Shown here one piece after another: positions 5,559 to 13,105 of a DNA stretch of 23,040 nucleotides. The DNA comes from Desulfobacteraceae bacterium. Lineage in GTDB: Bacteria > Desulfobacterota > Desulfobacteria > Desulfobacterales > SURF-15. Location: NCBI GenBank assembly GCA_003599475.1, contig QZKK01000189.1:1-23040 (forward strand), read 5' to 3'. How positions within the stretch are numbered: position 1 is the stretch's first letter; every line of letters begins with the position of its first letter. Position numbers and translations under genes: made by a program. The notes below the pieces were generated by a model. It did no database searches. It was not told where the DNA came from and saw nothing but the letters and a program-made list of their open reading frames with translations.

Positions 5559-7274
5559 ATGGAATCGAATCGATACTCTTTCGTGGAAGCGGTGAAACTG
5601 GGCCTGATCGGCGGTGCCGTCCAAGTGCTCCTTTCGCTTATCGGCATGGTTCAGGCCTTCAGCAAGCGGGATATTATTTTCGAAGTCGTATCCATGGGGC
5701 ATACGCTTCTCTTCATCACCGCTGTTTTTATCGCATACAGGGCATCCGATCGAGCAGCCCGAAAGGAAGCGGGATTGCCATGGATCATCGGAAGCGGCAT
5801 TCTATCCGGCCTTGTCACGGGAGGCACATTGAGCCTGCTTGTGATCCTGGGGAAAGCCGTAAACCTACGTTCCATGTTTATCAATGCCTCTCCGGTTCTT
5901 TTCAAACTGCTGAGCTTCGGGTTCTCACCGGCTGCCGGAATCCTGCTTCTCCTTCTGATCGGGGCATTGGCCGGCGGCTTTGCGGCAGTGCTGTATACGA
6001 TGCCGCCCCTGTCTCGCCGCATCCTGATCAACTCGGCGGCTGCAGTGATTATCGCGGGTGTTCTCCAGGATCTTCTGCGTCCCACCTTCGCCATCTGGGG
6101 GCCTCTGTCTCAGATCAATCAGATCCTCTTTACGGCAAACGGTCTGTCCGTCTCCGGGGCCGCCGGTCTGTTTGTGCTGGTCGGAGCATCGATTTTTCTC
6201 TGGTACCGGAAAGGACCGGCCGTTCGGACCGGATTCCAGAATCTGCCGGATGCCGGGCAGAAATCCATCCGCATCTTCGGATTCGCTGCCTTAGCCTTCC
6301 TGCTGCTGGCGTTGCCCCATATTCTCGGTCTTTTTCTCAGTGAAGTCGTGACGATCGTAGGGCTTTACGTCCTTTTGGGATTGGGCTTGAACATCGTGGT
6401 CGGATTTGCCGGCCTGCTGGATCTGGGGTACGTGGCCTTTTTCGCAATCGGCGCTTACACACTTGCGATTCTGACCTCCCCGGAACTCGGCTTTTTCAGT
6501 ATGACCTTCTGGGGGGCGCTGCCGGTTGCCGTCTTCATGGGCGCTGCATTCGGAGTGGCGCTGGGTATTCCGGTGCTCAAGATGCGTGGAGACTACCTTG
6601 CCATCGCCACTCTCGGGTTCGGGGAGATCATCCGCATTCTCGTGCTCTCGGACTTTCTGCGGCCATGGCTCGGAGGCGCCCAGGGAATCGGGAAAATTCC
6701 CAAAGCGGTGATCGGAGGATATCATTTCGCCACCCCGCAGCAGATCTACTACCTGATCCTTGCCGGCTGTCTTCTGGTCGGTTTCATTTCTTTTCGGCTT
6801 CGGGACTCCCGAATGGGTCGAGCCTGGATGGCCGTGCGGGAGGATGAAGATGTCGCTCAGGCGATGGGCATCAATCTGGTTTCCACCAAGCTCCTGGCAT
6901 TTGCCACCGGCGCCGCATTTTCCGCTCTGAGCGGCGCCATCTTTGTCAGCAAGCTCGGCTCGGTCTACCCTCATAGTTTCAATGTGATGATTTCGATCAA
7001 CATCCTCTGTCTGATCATCGTCGGCGGGATGGGGAGCATTCCCGGGGTGATCGTCGGCGCGATCGCCCTGGTCGGTCTTCCGGAGCTTCTCCGGGAATTT
7101 GCAGAATACCGGCTCCTGGTTTACGGAGCGGCCCTCGTTGCAATGATGATTTTAAAACCGGAGGGTCTCTGGCCCGAAGCTGTCAGACAACGGGAATTGC
7201 ATGGAGACGAACCCCTGGAGGATGAAGCGAGTATGCAGCCCATCGCTGCGAACATGGACGGCAGGAGGATCTGA
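5559..7274 (+). CDS. livM: Branched-chain amino acid ABC transporter permease LivM, N-terminally extended
   Basis: 571 aa, longer than the usual 300-430. The LivM core is roughly residues 265-545: YVLLGLGLNIVVGFAGLLDL, GYVAFFAIGAYTLAIL, MRGDYLAIATLGFGEIIRIL, then the coupling segment GRAWMAVREDEDVAQAMGIN, and IIVGGMGSIPGVIVGA. Residues 1-255 are extra and hold about six further membrane helices (for example LGLIGGAVQVLLSLIGM, LVTGGTLSLLVILG, AAGILLLLLIGALAGGF). E. coli LivM also has an N-terminal addition, but a shorter one. A weak GAAGG site precedes the ATG. The stop overlaps the livG start by one base (TGATG). It pairs with LivH as the transport channel. Confidence 0.9.
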   Translation: MESNRYSFVEAVKLGLIGGAVQVLLSLIGMVQAFSKRDIIFEVVSMGHTLLFITAVFIAYRASDRAARKEAGLPWIIGSGILSGLVTGGTLSLLVILGKAVNLRSMFINASPVLFKLLSFGFSPAAGILLLLLIGALAGGFAAVLYTMPPLSRRILINSAAAVIIAGVLQDLLRPTFAIWGPLSQINQILFTANGLSVSGAAGLFVLVGASIFLWYRKGPAVRTGFQNLPDAGQKSIRIFGFAALAFLLLALPHILGLFLSEVVTIVGLYVLLGLGLNIVVGFAGLLDLGYVAFFAIGAYTLAILTSPELGFFSMTFWGALPVAVFMGAAFGVALGIPVLKMRGDYLAIATLGFGEIIRILVLSDFLRPWLGGAQGIGKIPKAVIGGYHFATPQQIYYLILAGCLLVGFISFRLRDSRMGRAWMAVREDEDVAQAMGINLVSTKLLAFATGAAFSALSGAIFVSKLGSVYPHSFNVMISINILCLIIVGGMGSIPGVIVGAIALVGLPELLREFAEYRLLVYGAALVAMMILKPEGLWPEAVRQRELHGDEPLEDEASMQPIAANMDGRRI

Positions 7275-8065
7275 TGGCGACGCTTATGCATGCACGTCTG
7301 ATTACCAAGCAGTTCGGCGGTCTGATCGCCATAAAGAATCTGAATCTTGAAATCCGGGAAGGGAGCATCCACAGCATCATCGGCCCGAATGGAGCGGGAA
7401 AAACGACCCTGTTCAACTGTATTACCGGGTTTTACCGGCCGGAGGCGGGCGAGATCTCTCTCAACGGGGACTCCCTGATCGGCCTGGATCCGGACAGGAT
7501 CGTAAGGCTCGGAATCGCCAGGACCTATCAGAATATCCGGCTTTTCCCCAACCTTACCGCAATGGAAAATATTCTCGTAGGCTTCCACAGCCATCTGAAG
7601 GCAGGATTTTTCAGCATTATCCTGGGACTCCCCTCCACCCGCCGCGAAGAAGCACAATCCGATGAAGAGGGGCGCAGGCTGCTGAAATTCGTACATTTGA
7701 TGAGAAAGGGGGATCTCCTTGCCAAGAATCTGCCCTATGGGGACCAGAGGCGTCTTGAGATCGCCCGTGCACTGGCGACCCGCCCGAAACTTCTGCTGCT
7801 GGATGAGCCGGCGGCCGGGATGAACCCGAGCGAAACCCATGAACTGATGGATTTTATCCGCAGCCTGCGGGATGAGCTGGGGATTACGATTCTTTTGATC
7901 GAACACCAGATGCAGGTGGTCATGGGCATCTCGGAAACGGTGACGGTTCTGGATTATGGAGAAAAAATCGCAGAGGGTCCGCCTTCCGAGATCCAGAGGA
8001 ATCCGAAAGTCATCGAAGCTTACCTGGGTCGGGGAAGCGCTGCGGAAATCGAAGAAGGCCGATAG
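7274..8065 (+). CDS. livG: Branched-chain amino acid ABC transporter ATPase LivG
   Basis: 263 aa, normal for LivG. Walker A GPNGAGKTTL is at about residues 37-46, Q-loop in ARTYQNIRLFPNLTAMEN, ABC signature in its LivG form (NLPYGDQRRLEIARAL), Walker B LLLLDEPAAGMNPSE, and the switch His in LLIEHQMQVVMG. The ATG overlaps the livM stop by one base, with a perfect AGGAGG site at 7263-7268. The cytoplasmic subunit powers uptake as a heterodimer with LivF. The C-terminal tail (AYLGRGSAAEIEEGR) is typical. Confidence 0.95.
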   Translation: MATLMHARLITKQFGGLIAIKNLNLEIREGSIHSIIGPNGAGKTTLFNCITGFYRPEAGEISLNGDSLIGLDPDRIVRLGIARTYQNIRLFPNLTAMENILVGFHSHLKAGFFSIILGLPSTRREEAQSDEEGRRLLKFVHLMRKGDLLAKNLPYGDQRRLEIARALATRPKLLLLDEPAAGMNPSETHELMDFIRSLRDELGITILLIEHQMQVVMGISETVTVLDYGEKIAEGPPSEIQRNPKVIEAYLGRGSAAEIEEGR

Positions 8066-8088
8066 CCGAAAGAGGGAGCGTACCTACC

Positions 8089-8814
8089 ATGCCGATGCTT
8101 GAAGTCGAAAACCTGCACAGCTACTACGGACAGATCCACGCGCTCAAGGATGTATCCCTGCACGTGGAAAAGGGCGAAATCGTCGCCATGATCGGAGCCA
8201 ACGGCGCCGGCAAGAGCACGATGTTGAAGACTACGAGCGGGCTGCTGCGGCCCAGGAGAGGAGCCATCCGGCTGGATGGAAGGGATCTGACACAGGACCC
8301 CCCGCATCGGATCGTCTCCAAGGGAGTCGTCCATGTTCCGGAGGGACGAAGGATATTCGGCCGCCTGACGGTCTTGGAAAACATCGAAATGGGCGCATTT
8401 TCGTGCAAAGACGGTAAGCTCATCCAAAAAAACCTGGAGCGGGTCTTTCTGCTTTTTCCCAGGCTCAGGGAGCGCAGAAATCAGGTGGCCGGGACACTGA
8501 GCGGCGGCGAGCAACAGATGCTGGCCATCGGGCGGGCGCTGATGGCAAACCCCCGGGTGCTCCTTTTGGATGAGCCGTCCATGGGGCTTGCCCCGGTTCT
8601 GGTCGAAAGCATCTTCGAAACCATCCGGCAGCTCCATGCCGCCGGAACCACCATTCTCCTGGTCGAGCAAAACGCCCGCATGGCCCTGCAGGTAGCCGGC
8701 CGGGGATATGTGCTGCAGTCGGGGGCCATTGTCCTGAGCGATTCGGCCGCAAATCTGGCGAAGAACGAAATGGTCCGAAAAGCCTACCTGGGTGAAACCG
8801 GGCAACCGCAATAA
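8089..8814 (+). CDS. livF: Branched-chain amino acid ABC transporter ATPase LivF
   Basis: 241 aa. Walker A GANGAGKST, LivF-type VPEGRRIFGRLTVLENI, signature LSGGEQQMLAIGRAL, Walker B VLLLDEPSMGLAP, switch region LLVEQNARMAL, and the ending KAYLGETG. GAGGGAG precedes the ATG, 23 nt after livG. It is the second ATPase of the LivGF heterodimer and the last gene of the liv operon. A heptamer array begins directly after its stop codon. Confidence 0.95.
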   Translation: MPMLEVENLHSYYGQIHALKDVSLHVEKGEIVAMIGANGAGKSTMLKTTSGLLRPRRGAIRLDGRDLTQDPPHRIVSKGVVHVPEGRRIFGRLTVLENIEMGAFSCKDGKLIQKNLERVFLLFPRLRERRNQVAGTLSGGEQQMLAIGRALMANPRVLLLDEPSMGLAPVLVESIFETIRQLHAAGTTILLVEQNARMALQVAGRGYVLQSGAIVLSDSAANLAKNEMVRKAYLGETGQPQ

Positions 8815-8924
8815 CGTTGCGGGTTGCACGTTGCACGTTGCACGTTGTCCCGCCCCGGCGGGGACAACCAGAAAGCCCAGTAACCCGCAACTCGTAACCC
8901 GTACCCCGCAACCCGCAACCCGCC
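8815..8924. repeat. Inverted heptamer array between livF and putA, with inner GC hairpin
   Basis: The left arm has units of CGTTGCA/GGGTTGC type (8815-8848). The inner hairpin at 8844-8868 pairs GTTGTCCC with GGGACAAC around a GC-rich core. The right arm has CAACCCG/GTAACCC units (8881-8924). It starts at the base after the livF stop. The inner hairpin could work as a transcript 3' end, though no T run follows. The 13-mer at 8882-8894 equals 5509-5521. Confidence 0.85.
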
Positions 8925-8953
8925 TTCCAACTCCCTGCGAAAAAAGGTATGAT
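8925..8953 (+). promoter_or_regulatory. Candidate putA promoter
   Basis: TTCCAA (8925-8930), 17 nt, TATGAT (8948-8953). The -10 is good and the -35 weak. It lies directly after the heptamer array, and the start point would be about 23 nt before the putA ATG, whose AAGGA site is at 8971-8975. Confidence 0.4.
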
Positions 8954-8982
8954 TCTCGTATCACTCATTCAAGGAATCACGG

Positions 8983-11900
8983 ATGTCTGAATGTCGTGTA
9001 GATGCCGGATTGGCCGAAGCGGCCGTTGCCTTGGCCGAAGCTTGGCAAAACCGGGCCAATGAACTGCTCACAAACGAAGAGCGGGGGATCCAGGAGCAGA
9101 TGCAGCGCCTGGTGACCCATCCCCCGGACAAGATCGCATTGACCAAACTGATCGACCAGAGTTTCCGTGCCGGTGATCCGTCGCGGGTGGCGAATCAAGT
9201 CGACTACCTGCTCAGGGAATACGGGGTTCCGGACTTTTTTTCCACCGTCGAGAAACTTCTGGTGCAGATGTTCATGGGGCTGGGTCGATATTTTCCCAGC
9301 CTTTCCGTTCCGAAGATGATCGAAAAAATGCGCCAGGACAGCAGCCGGGCCATCATCCCCGGAGAGTTCGAAGCCTTGTATGCGCACCTCCGGAAAAGGC
9401 ACGAGCAAGGGGTCAGGATGAATATCAATCATCTCGGGGAAGCCCTGCTGGGCGAAAAAGAGGCGCAGACAAGGCTTCAGATCTATACCACAGCCCTTAA
9501 AGACCCTGAAATCGAATGCATATCGGTAAAGATCTCGACCATCTATTCTCAGATCAATTCTCTGGCCTTTTCACACACCCTCTCCGTATTGAAGGACCGG
9601 CTTTCGAGGCTCTACCGGACGGCCCGCGAAAACGAATTCACCCGGAAAAACGGCACCCGGGTACAAAAATTCGTCTATCTGGATATGGAAGAATACCGGG
9701 ATTTGGCCATCACCACCGAAGCCTTCCTCTCGACGCTGGAACAGGCGGAGTTTAAGAACCATCTGGCCGGCATTGCGCTGCAGGCCTATCTTCCGGACTC
9801 CTTCGACATCCAGAAGAGGCTGACGGGCTGGGCAAAGAAGCGGGTCACCGCCGGCGGCGGCCCGATTGTCATCCGGATCGTCAAAGGCGCCAACATGGAG
9901 ATGGAGAGAGTGGAATCCGCCCTGCATCGCTGGCCGCTCGCCCCTTACGATGAAAAACTGGACACCGATGCAAACTTCAAGCGAATGGTGGAATTCGGCA
10001 TGGCGCCCGAAAATACCGAAGCGGTGCGGCTTGGAATCGCTTCCCACAACCTGTTTGAACTGGCCTACGCATACAAGCTGGCGCAGAAAAACGGGGTTGT
10101 CGACCATTTTTCCTTCGAGATGCTCGAGGGAATGGCGGATCATGTCTGCCGGGCCATCTGCGAGACGACGGGAAACATGCTGCTGTATGCGCCGGTCGCC
10201 ACGCGGGACCAGTTCATCAATGCGATTGCCTATCTGATCCGCCGGCTGGATGAAAACACGGCTCCGGCGAACTTCTTGAGGTATTCGTTTCATCTTGAAA
10301 CCGGGTCCCCGGAGTGGAGGCTTTTGAAGGATCAATTTGTCCGCTCCATCCGCCATAAGGACAAACCCCGCACGACCCCGCATCGGACTCAGAACCGGCT
10401 GAACGAAACCTTCGCGTGTACCGGAACATTTCAAAGCGGAGAATTCGTAAACGAACCGGATACGGACTGGTCGCTTCCGGCGAATCGCAGGTGGGCTGAA
10501 AAGATACGGGAAAAATGGGAAAAAAAGCCGGGGGAGCCGCCGGAGAAAATTCCGGTCGTGGTCGCCGGGGAAGAAATCTTCGAAGGCCGGGCAACGCATG
10601 CATGCAGGGATCTTTCAAACATCCGGCAGGATATTCTCTTTGCCGTTTATGCCCTGGCCGGGGATGAAGACATCCACCGGGCGGTTGCCGCCGCGAAATC
10701 GGATCCCGACAACTGGCGGGAAAAAAGTCAGGAGGAACGCCACCGAATCCTGTCGGAGGCGGCAAGAGAAATCCGCCGGGCGCGCGGGGACCTCATCGGG
10801 GCGGCTGCAGCCGAAACCGGGAAGATGTTTGCGGAATCCGACCCGGAAGTGTCCGAGGCCGTCGATTTTACGGAATTCTATCCGTTTGCGGTCAAAGTGT
10901 TTGCGGACATGACGCATGTTCGGACCCGCGGCAAGGGAGTCGGAGTAGTGATTTCTCCCTGGAATTTTCCGATCGCCATTCCCTGCGGCGGGATCGCGGC
11001 GGCTCTGGCTGCGGGGAATACGGTGATCTTCAAGCCTTCATCCGCTGCCGTGGCGACCGCCTGGCAGCTTTGCCAGTGCTTCTGGAGGGCCGGCATTTCG
11101 AAGAGGGTCCTCCAGTTTGCCCCCTGTTCCGGGGCTTCGGCGGGTTCGAATTTGACCCGGCATCCGGATGTCGATTTCATCATCCTCACCGGAGGAACCG
11201 AAACCGGCCTTAAGATCCTGAAAGACCGGCCGGATCTGTTCCTGGCGGCAGAGACCGGGGGTAAGAATGCCACCTATGTCAGCGCCCTTTCCGACCGGGA
11301 CCAGGCGGTCAAAAACGTGATCCAGTCGGCTTTCGGAAACGGCGGCCAGAAGTGCTCGGCCACATCGCTTCTGATCCTCGAAAAGGAAGTCTATGAGGAT
11401 CCGATGTTTCAGAAGCAGCTCCGGGATGCCGCCGAAAGCTTTTCAGTCGGCTCCGCATGGGAGTTTAAAAACCGGTCGGGACCGCTGATCCAGCCGCCTG
11501 CCGGCCCCCTGCTCGCTGCCTTGACCCGCCTGGAGCCCGGCGAAACCTGGCTGCTGAAGCCGCAAAACATCGACGACCATCCTTATCTGTGGAGTCCCGG
11601 GATCAAATGGAATGTACGACCCGGAAGTGCTACGCATCTGACCGAATTTTTCGGTCCGCTTCTGGCCGTGCTCCAGGCGGAAGATCTGGATCAGGCGGTT
11701 TTCCTGGCCAACCGGACCGGCTACGGACTGACCTCGGGACTGGAAAGCCTGGACGATCGCGAGCAGCAGCGATGGAAGGAAGGGATTCGGGCCGGAAATC
11801 TTTACATCAATCGCGGAACCACGGGGGCTGTCGTCCTGCGCCAGCCTTTCGGCGGGATGGGAAAATCCGTGCTGGGAGCCGGGATCAAGGTGGGATATTT

Positions 11901-12594
11901 CAACTACGTCACGCAGTTTATGGAATTCGAGGAGACCTCACCCCCTCCCGCCGGGGCAATCGGTGCGGACTCTCCTCTGCTGAGAACGGTAAACGAATGG
12001 GAAAACAAGATCGACTGGGGGCTTCTGCCGGAATACGAAAAGGATCTGCGAAAAACCATCCGCGCCGTCAAAAGCTATCTTTTCCGCTATGAGCAGGAAT
12101 TTTCCGGAGAAAAAGATTATTTCCACCTCCGGGGGCAGGATAACATCATCCGGTATCTTCCGATCGGCAGGGTGGTCATCCGCCTGCACCCGGACGACAG
12201 CCTCTTCGATGCGCTCGGCCGCCTGGCGGCCGCACGGATCACCGGCTGCACACCGGTTGTCAGCATTCCGCCCGGTTTGAAGAATCGGGTGACCGATTTT
12301 TGGGAAACCAAAGAAGGCCTGCAGATCCTCATTGAAACAGGGGTCATCCGCCAATCCGACGAAGCGCTGATCGAAAAGATCCCAGAAGCCGACATGATCC
12401 GGTACGCCGCCCCCGACCGCGTGCCTTCCGCCGTCTTCGAGGCAGCCGCGCAAACCGGATTCTATATCTCCAGGAACCGCGTCCTCACGGAGGGGCGAAT
12501 CGAGCTGATTCAGTATCTTCAGGAGCAGAGTGTCTGTATCAACTACCACCGGTACGGAAACCTGGGAGCAAGGGCGCTGAGGGAAGGTTTTTGA
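8983..12594 (+). CDS. putA: Bifunctional proline dehydrogenase / L-glutamate-gamma-semialdehyde dehydrogenase (PutA)
   Basis: 1203 aa. It oxidises proline to P5C on FAD and then P5C to glutamate on NAD+. The proline dehydrogenase barrel is about residues 130-450: the flavin-barrel segment VIRIVKGANMEMERVES, then YLIRRLDENTAPANFLR, whose R420, R421 and E424 match the proline-binding arginines and Glu of E. coli PutA. The aldehyde dehydrogenase domain is about 530-985: SPWNFPIAIP (N661), general base E757 in AAETGGKNA, nucleophile C791 in NGGQKCSAT, and PFGGMGKS. About 200 further residues follow, as in other long PutAs, where this part closes the substrate tunnel. There is no N-terminal ribbon-helix-helix, so it should not be a DNA-binding repressor, unlike E. 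coli PutA (1320 aa). The ATG has AAGGA 8 nt upstream. The adjacent symporter may supply proline. Confidence 0.93.
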   Translation: MSECRVDAGLAEAAVALAEAWQNRANELLTNEERGIQEQMQRLVTHPPDKIALTKLIDQSFRAGDPSRVANQVDYLLREYGVPDFFSTVEKLLVQMFMGLGRYFPSLSVPKMIEKMRQDSSRAIIPGEFEALYAHLRKRHEQGVRMNINHLGEALLGEKEAQTRLQIYTTALKDPEIECISVKISTIYSQINSLAFSHTLSVLKDRLSRLYRTARENEFTRKNGTRVQKFVYLDMEEYRDLAITTEAFLSTLEQAEFKNHLAGIALQAYLPDSFDIQKRLTGWAKKRVTAGGGPIVIRIVKGANMEMERVESALHRWPLAPYDEKLDTDANFKRMVEFGMAPENTEAVRLGIASHNLFELAYAYKLAQKNGVVDHFSFEMLEGMADHVCRAICETTGNMLLYAPVATRDQFINAIAYLIRRLDENTAPANFLRYSFHLETGSPEWRLLKDQFVRSIRHKDKPRTTPHRTQNRLNETFACTGTFQSGEFVNEPDTDWSLPANRRWAEKIREKWEKKPGEPPEKIPVVVAGEEIFEGRATHACRDLSNIRQDILFAVYALAGDEDIHRAVAAAKSDPDNWREKSQEERHRILSEAAREIRRARGDLIGAAAAETGKMFAESDPEVSEAVDFTEFYPFAVKVFADMTHVRTRGKGVGVVISPWNFPIAIPCGGIAAALAAGNTVIFKPSSAAVATAWQLCQCFWRAGISKRVLQFAPCSGASAGSNLTRHPDVDFIILTGGTETGLKILKDRPDLFLAAETGGKNATYVSALSDRDQAVKNVIQSAFGNGGQKCSATSLLILEKEVYEDPMFQKQLRDAAESFSVGSAWEFKNRSGPLIQPPAGPLLAALTRLEPGETWLLKPQNIDDHPYLWSPGIKWNVRPGSATHLTEFFGPLLAVLQAEDLDQAVFLANRTGYGLTSGLESLDDREQQRWKEGIRAGNLYINRGTTGAVVLRQPFGGMGKSVLGAGIKVGYFNYVTQFMEFEETSPPPAGAIGADSPLLRTVNEWENKIDWGLLPEYEKDLRKTIRAVKSYLFRYEQEFSGEKDYFHLRGQDNIIRYLPIGRVVIRLHPDDSLFDALGRLAAARITGCTPVVSIPPGLKNRVTDFWETKEGLQILIETGVIRQSDEALIEKIPEADMIRYAAPDRVPSAVFEAAAQTGFYISRNRVLTEGRIELIQYLQEQSVCINYHRYGNLGARALREGF

Positions 12595-12911
12595 GTGTTC
12601 AGCGTTCAGCGTTCAGTGTTCAGCCGGGCCAGGCCGTGCCGCTTCCGGCGATGACAGTCGGAATCTCCATCCAGCGCTCGATCCTGATTGCCGGCAAAAG
12701 GACAGGCCCCATCACGCAGGCAACGATCATCGAAGTTCTTTTAATCGTTGCTGTCTTGTTCGTATCCATTCGTTTTCTGGATGCCGTCGGCGTCATCGCT
12801 GCGGCGGCGGCATATCTGATCGGACGGCTGGGGGCAAATCTCTATCTTGTCTCCCCCTGCATACAGGTGCTCCGGAGGTTCAGCGATTCCCGAGGTGTTT
12901 CGAGCGATTGA
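12591..12911 (+). pseudogene. Remnant of a MATE/polysaccharide-exporter-like transporter C-terminus
   Basis: The open frame of 106 codons (TTG at 12591, or ATG at 12651) overlaps the putA stop. Its first 11 codons are the heptamer array 12595-12623. From about 12633 it reads like the last 80-90 residues of a MATE or flippase-type membrane protein: the segment VPLPAMTVGISIQRSILIAG followed by KRTGPITQATIIEVLLIVAV and two helices ending AYLIGRLGANLYL. A complete member has about 450 residues, so at least three quarters are missing. It could be translated by coupling to putA (AGGGAAGG just upstream), but a decayed fragment is the likelier reading. The family assignment is by residue pattern only. 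Confidence 0.5.
12595..12623. repeat. Single-arm heptamer array abutting the putA stop
   Basis: Four units of GTTCAGC/GTTCAGT type starting at the very first base after the putA TGA (12592-12594). No inverted right arm was found before 13000. It looks like half of the arrays seen elsewhere in the window. Confidence 0.8.
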
Positions 12912-12951
12912 AAGTCCGGCTTTCCGGCGGATTTTACAGATTCTTCGTTTT

Positions 12952-12976
12952 CACCGGGAATTTCCGGCTGCCGGTG
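12952..12976 (+). repeat. Small inverted repeat upstream of the symporter promoter
   Basis: CACCGG (12952-12957) pairs with CCGGTG (12971-12976) around a 13-nt centre, ending 14 nt before the -35 of the promoter at 12991. It could be an operator or part of a preceding transcript's 3' end. No T run follows. Confidence 0.25.
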
Positions 12977-12990
12977 TTTCCGACTGCAGG

Positions 12991-13019
12991 TTGACCCAAG
13001 AGGACCGGCCTGCTATAAC
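12991..13019 (+). promoter_or_regulatory. Strong sigma-70-type promoter of the symporter gene
   Basis: TTGACC (12991-12996), exactly 17 nt, TATAAC (13014-13019): five of six matches in each box. Transcription would start at about 13025-13027, giving a leader of about 80 nt that contains a terminator hairpin before the symporter ATG at 13106. Confidence 0.65.
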
Positions 13020-13025
13020 CGGATA

Positions 13026-13092
13026 AAATTCAGGCGGTTCGACGAAGTTATGCCAGGCGGAAGCCATCCCGACTTTGGGGTGGCTTTTTTTA
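13026..13092 (+). promoter_or_regulatory. Symporter leader RNA with terminator: candidate attenuator or riboswitch
   Basis: The leader contains the direct repeat CAGGCGG (13031-13037 and 13054-13060), a small GGC-GGAA-GCC hairpin (13057-13066) that shares GCC with the terminator stem, then the terminator at 13061-13092. The two structures cannot both form, which is the usual design of an attenuator. The ribosome site GGAGG (13096-13100) begins 4 nt after the terminator. It does not match any riboswitch class I can recall. Confidence 0.45.
13061..13092 (+). terminator. Intrinsic terminator just upstream of the symporter start codon
   Basis: AAGCCATCCC (13061-13070), a 6-nt loop, GGGGTGGCTT (13077-13086) with one G-T pair, and a run of seven T at 13085-13091. 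It is a classic rho-independent terminator. Placed between a strong promoter and the gene, it must be read through for the gene to be expressed. Confidence 0.75.
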
Positions 13093-13105
13093 TTTGGAGG
13101 GCCGG

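Noticed and set aside
5469..8924. Heptamer arrays as CRISPR or minisatellite
   Set aside because: Units are about 7 nt, imperfect and inverted, with no regular unique spacers of 30-40 nt and no cas genes.
8020..8964. 314-codon minus-strand open frame over livF
   Set aside because: Runs through the heptamer array and livF antisense. livF motifs are complete on the plus strand.
9571..10599. 342-codon minus-strand open frame over putA
   Set aside because: Shadow of a GC-rich gene. The putA frame has intact active-site residues throughout.
12911..12950. CCGG-rich sequence after the transporter remnant as a terminator
   Set aside because: Stem of only four pairs, and no adjacent T run.
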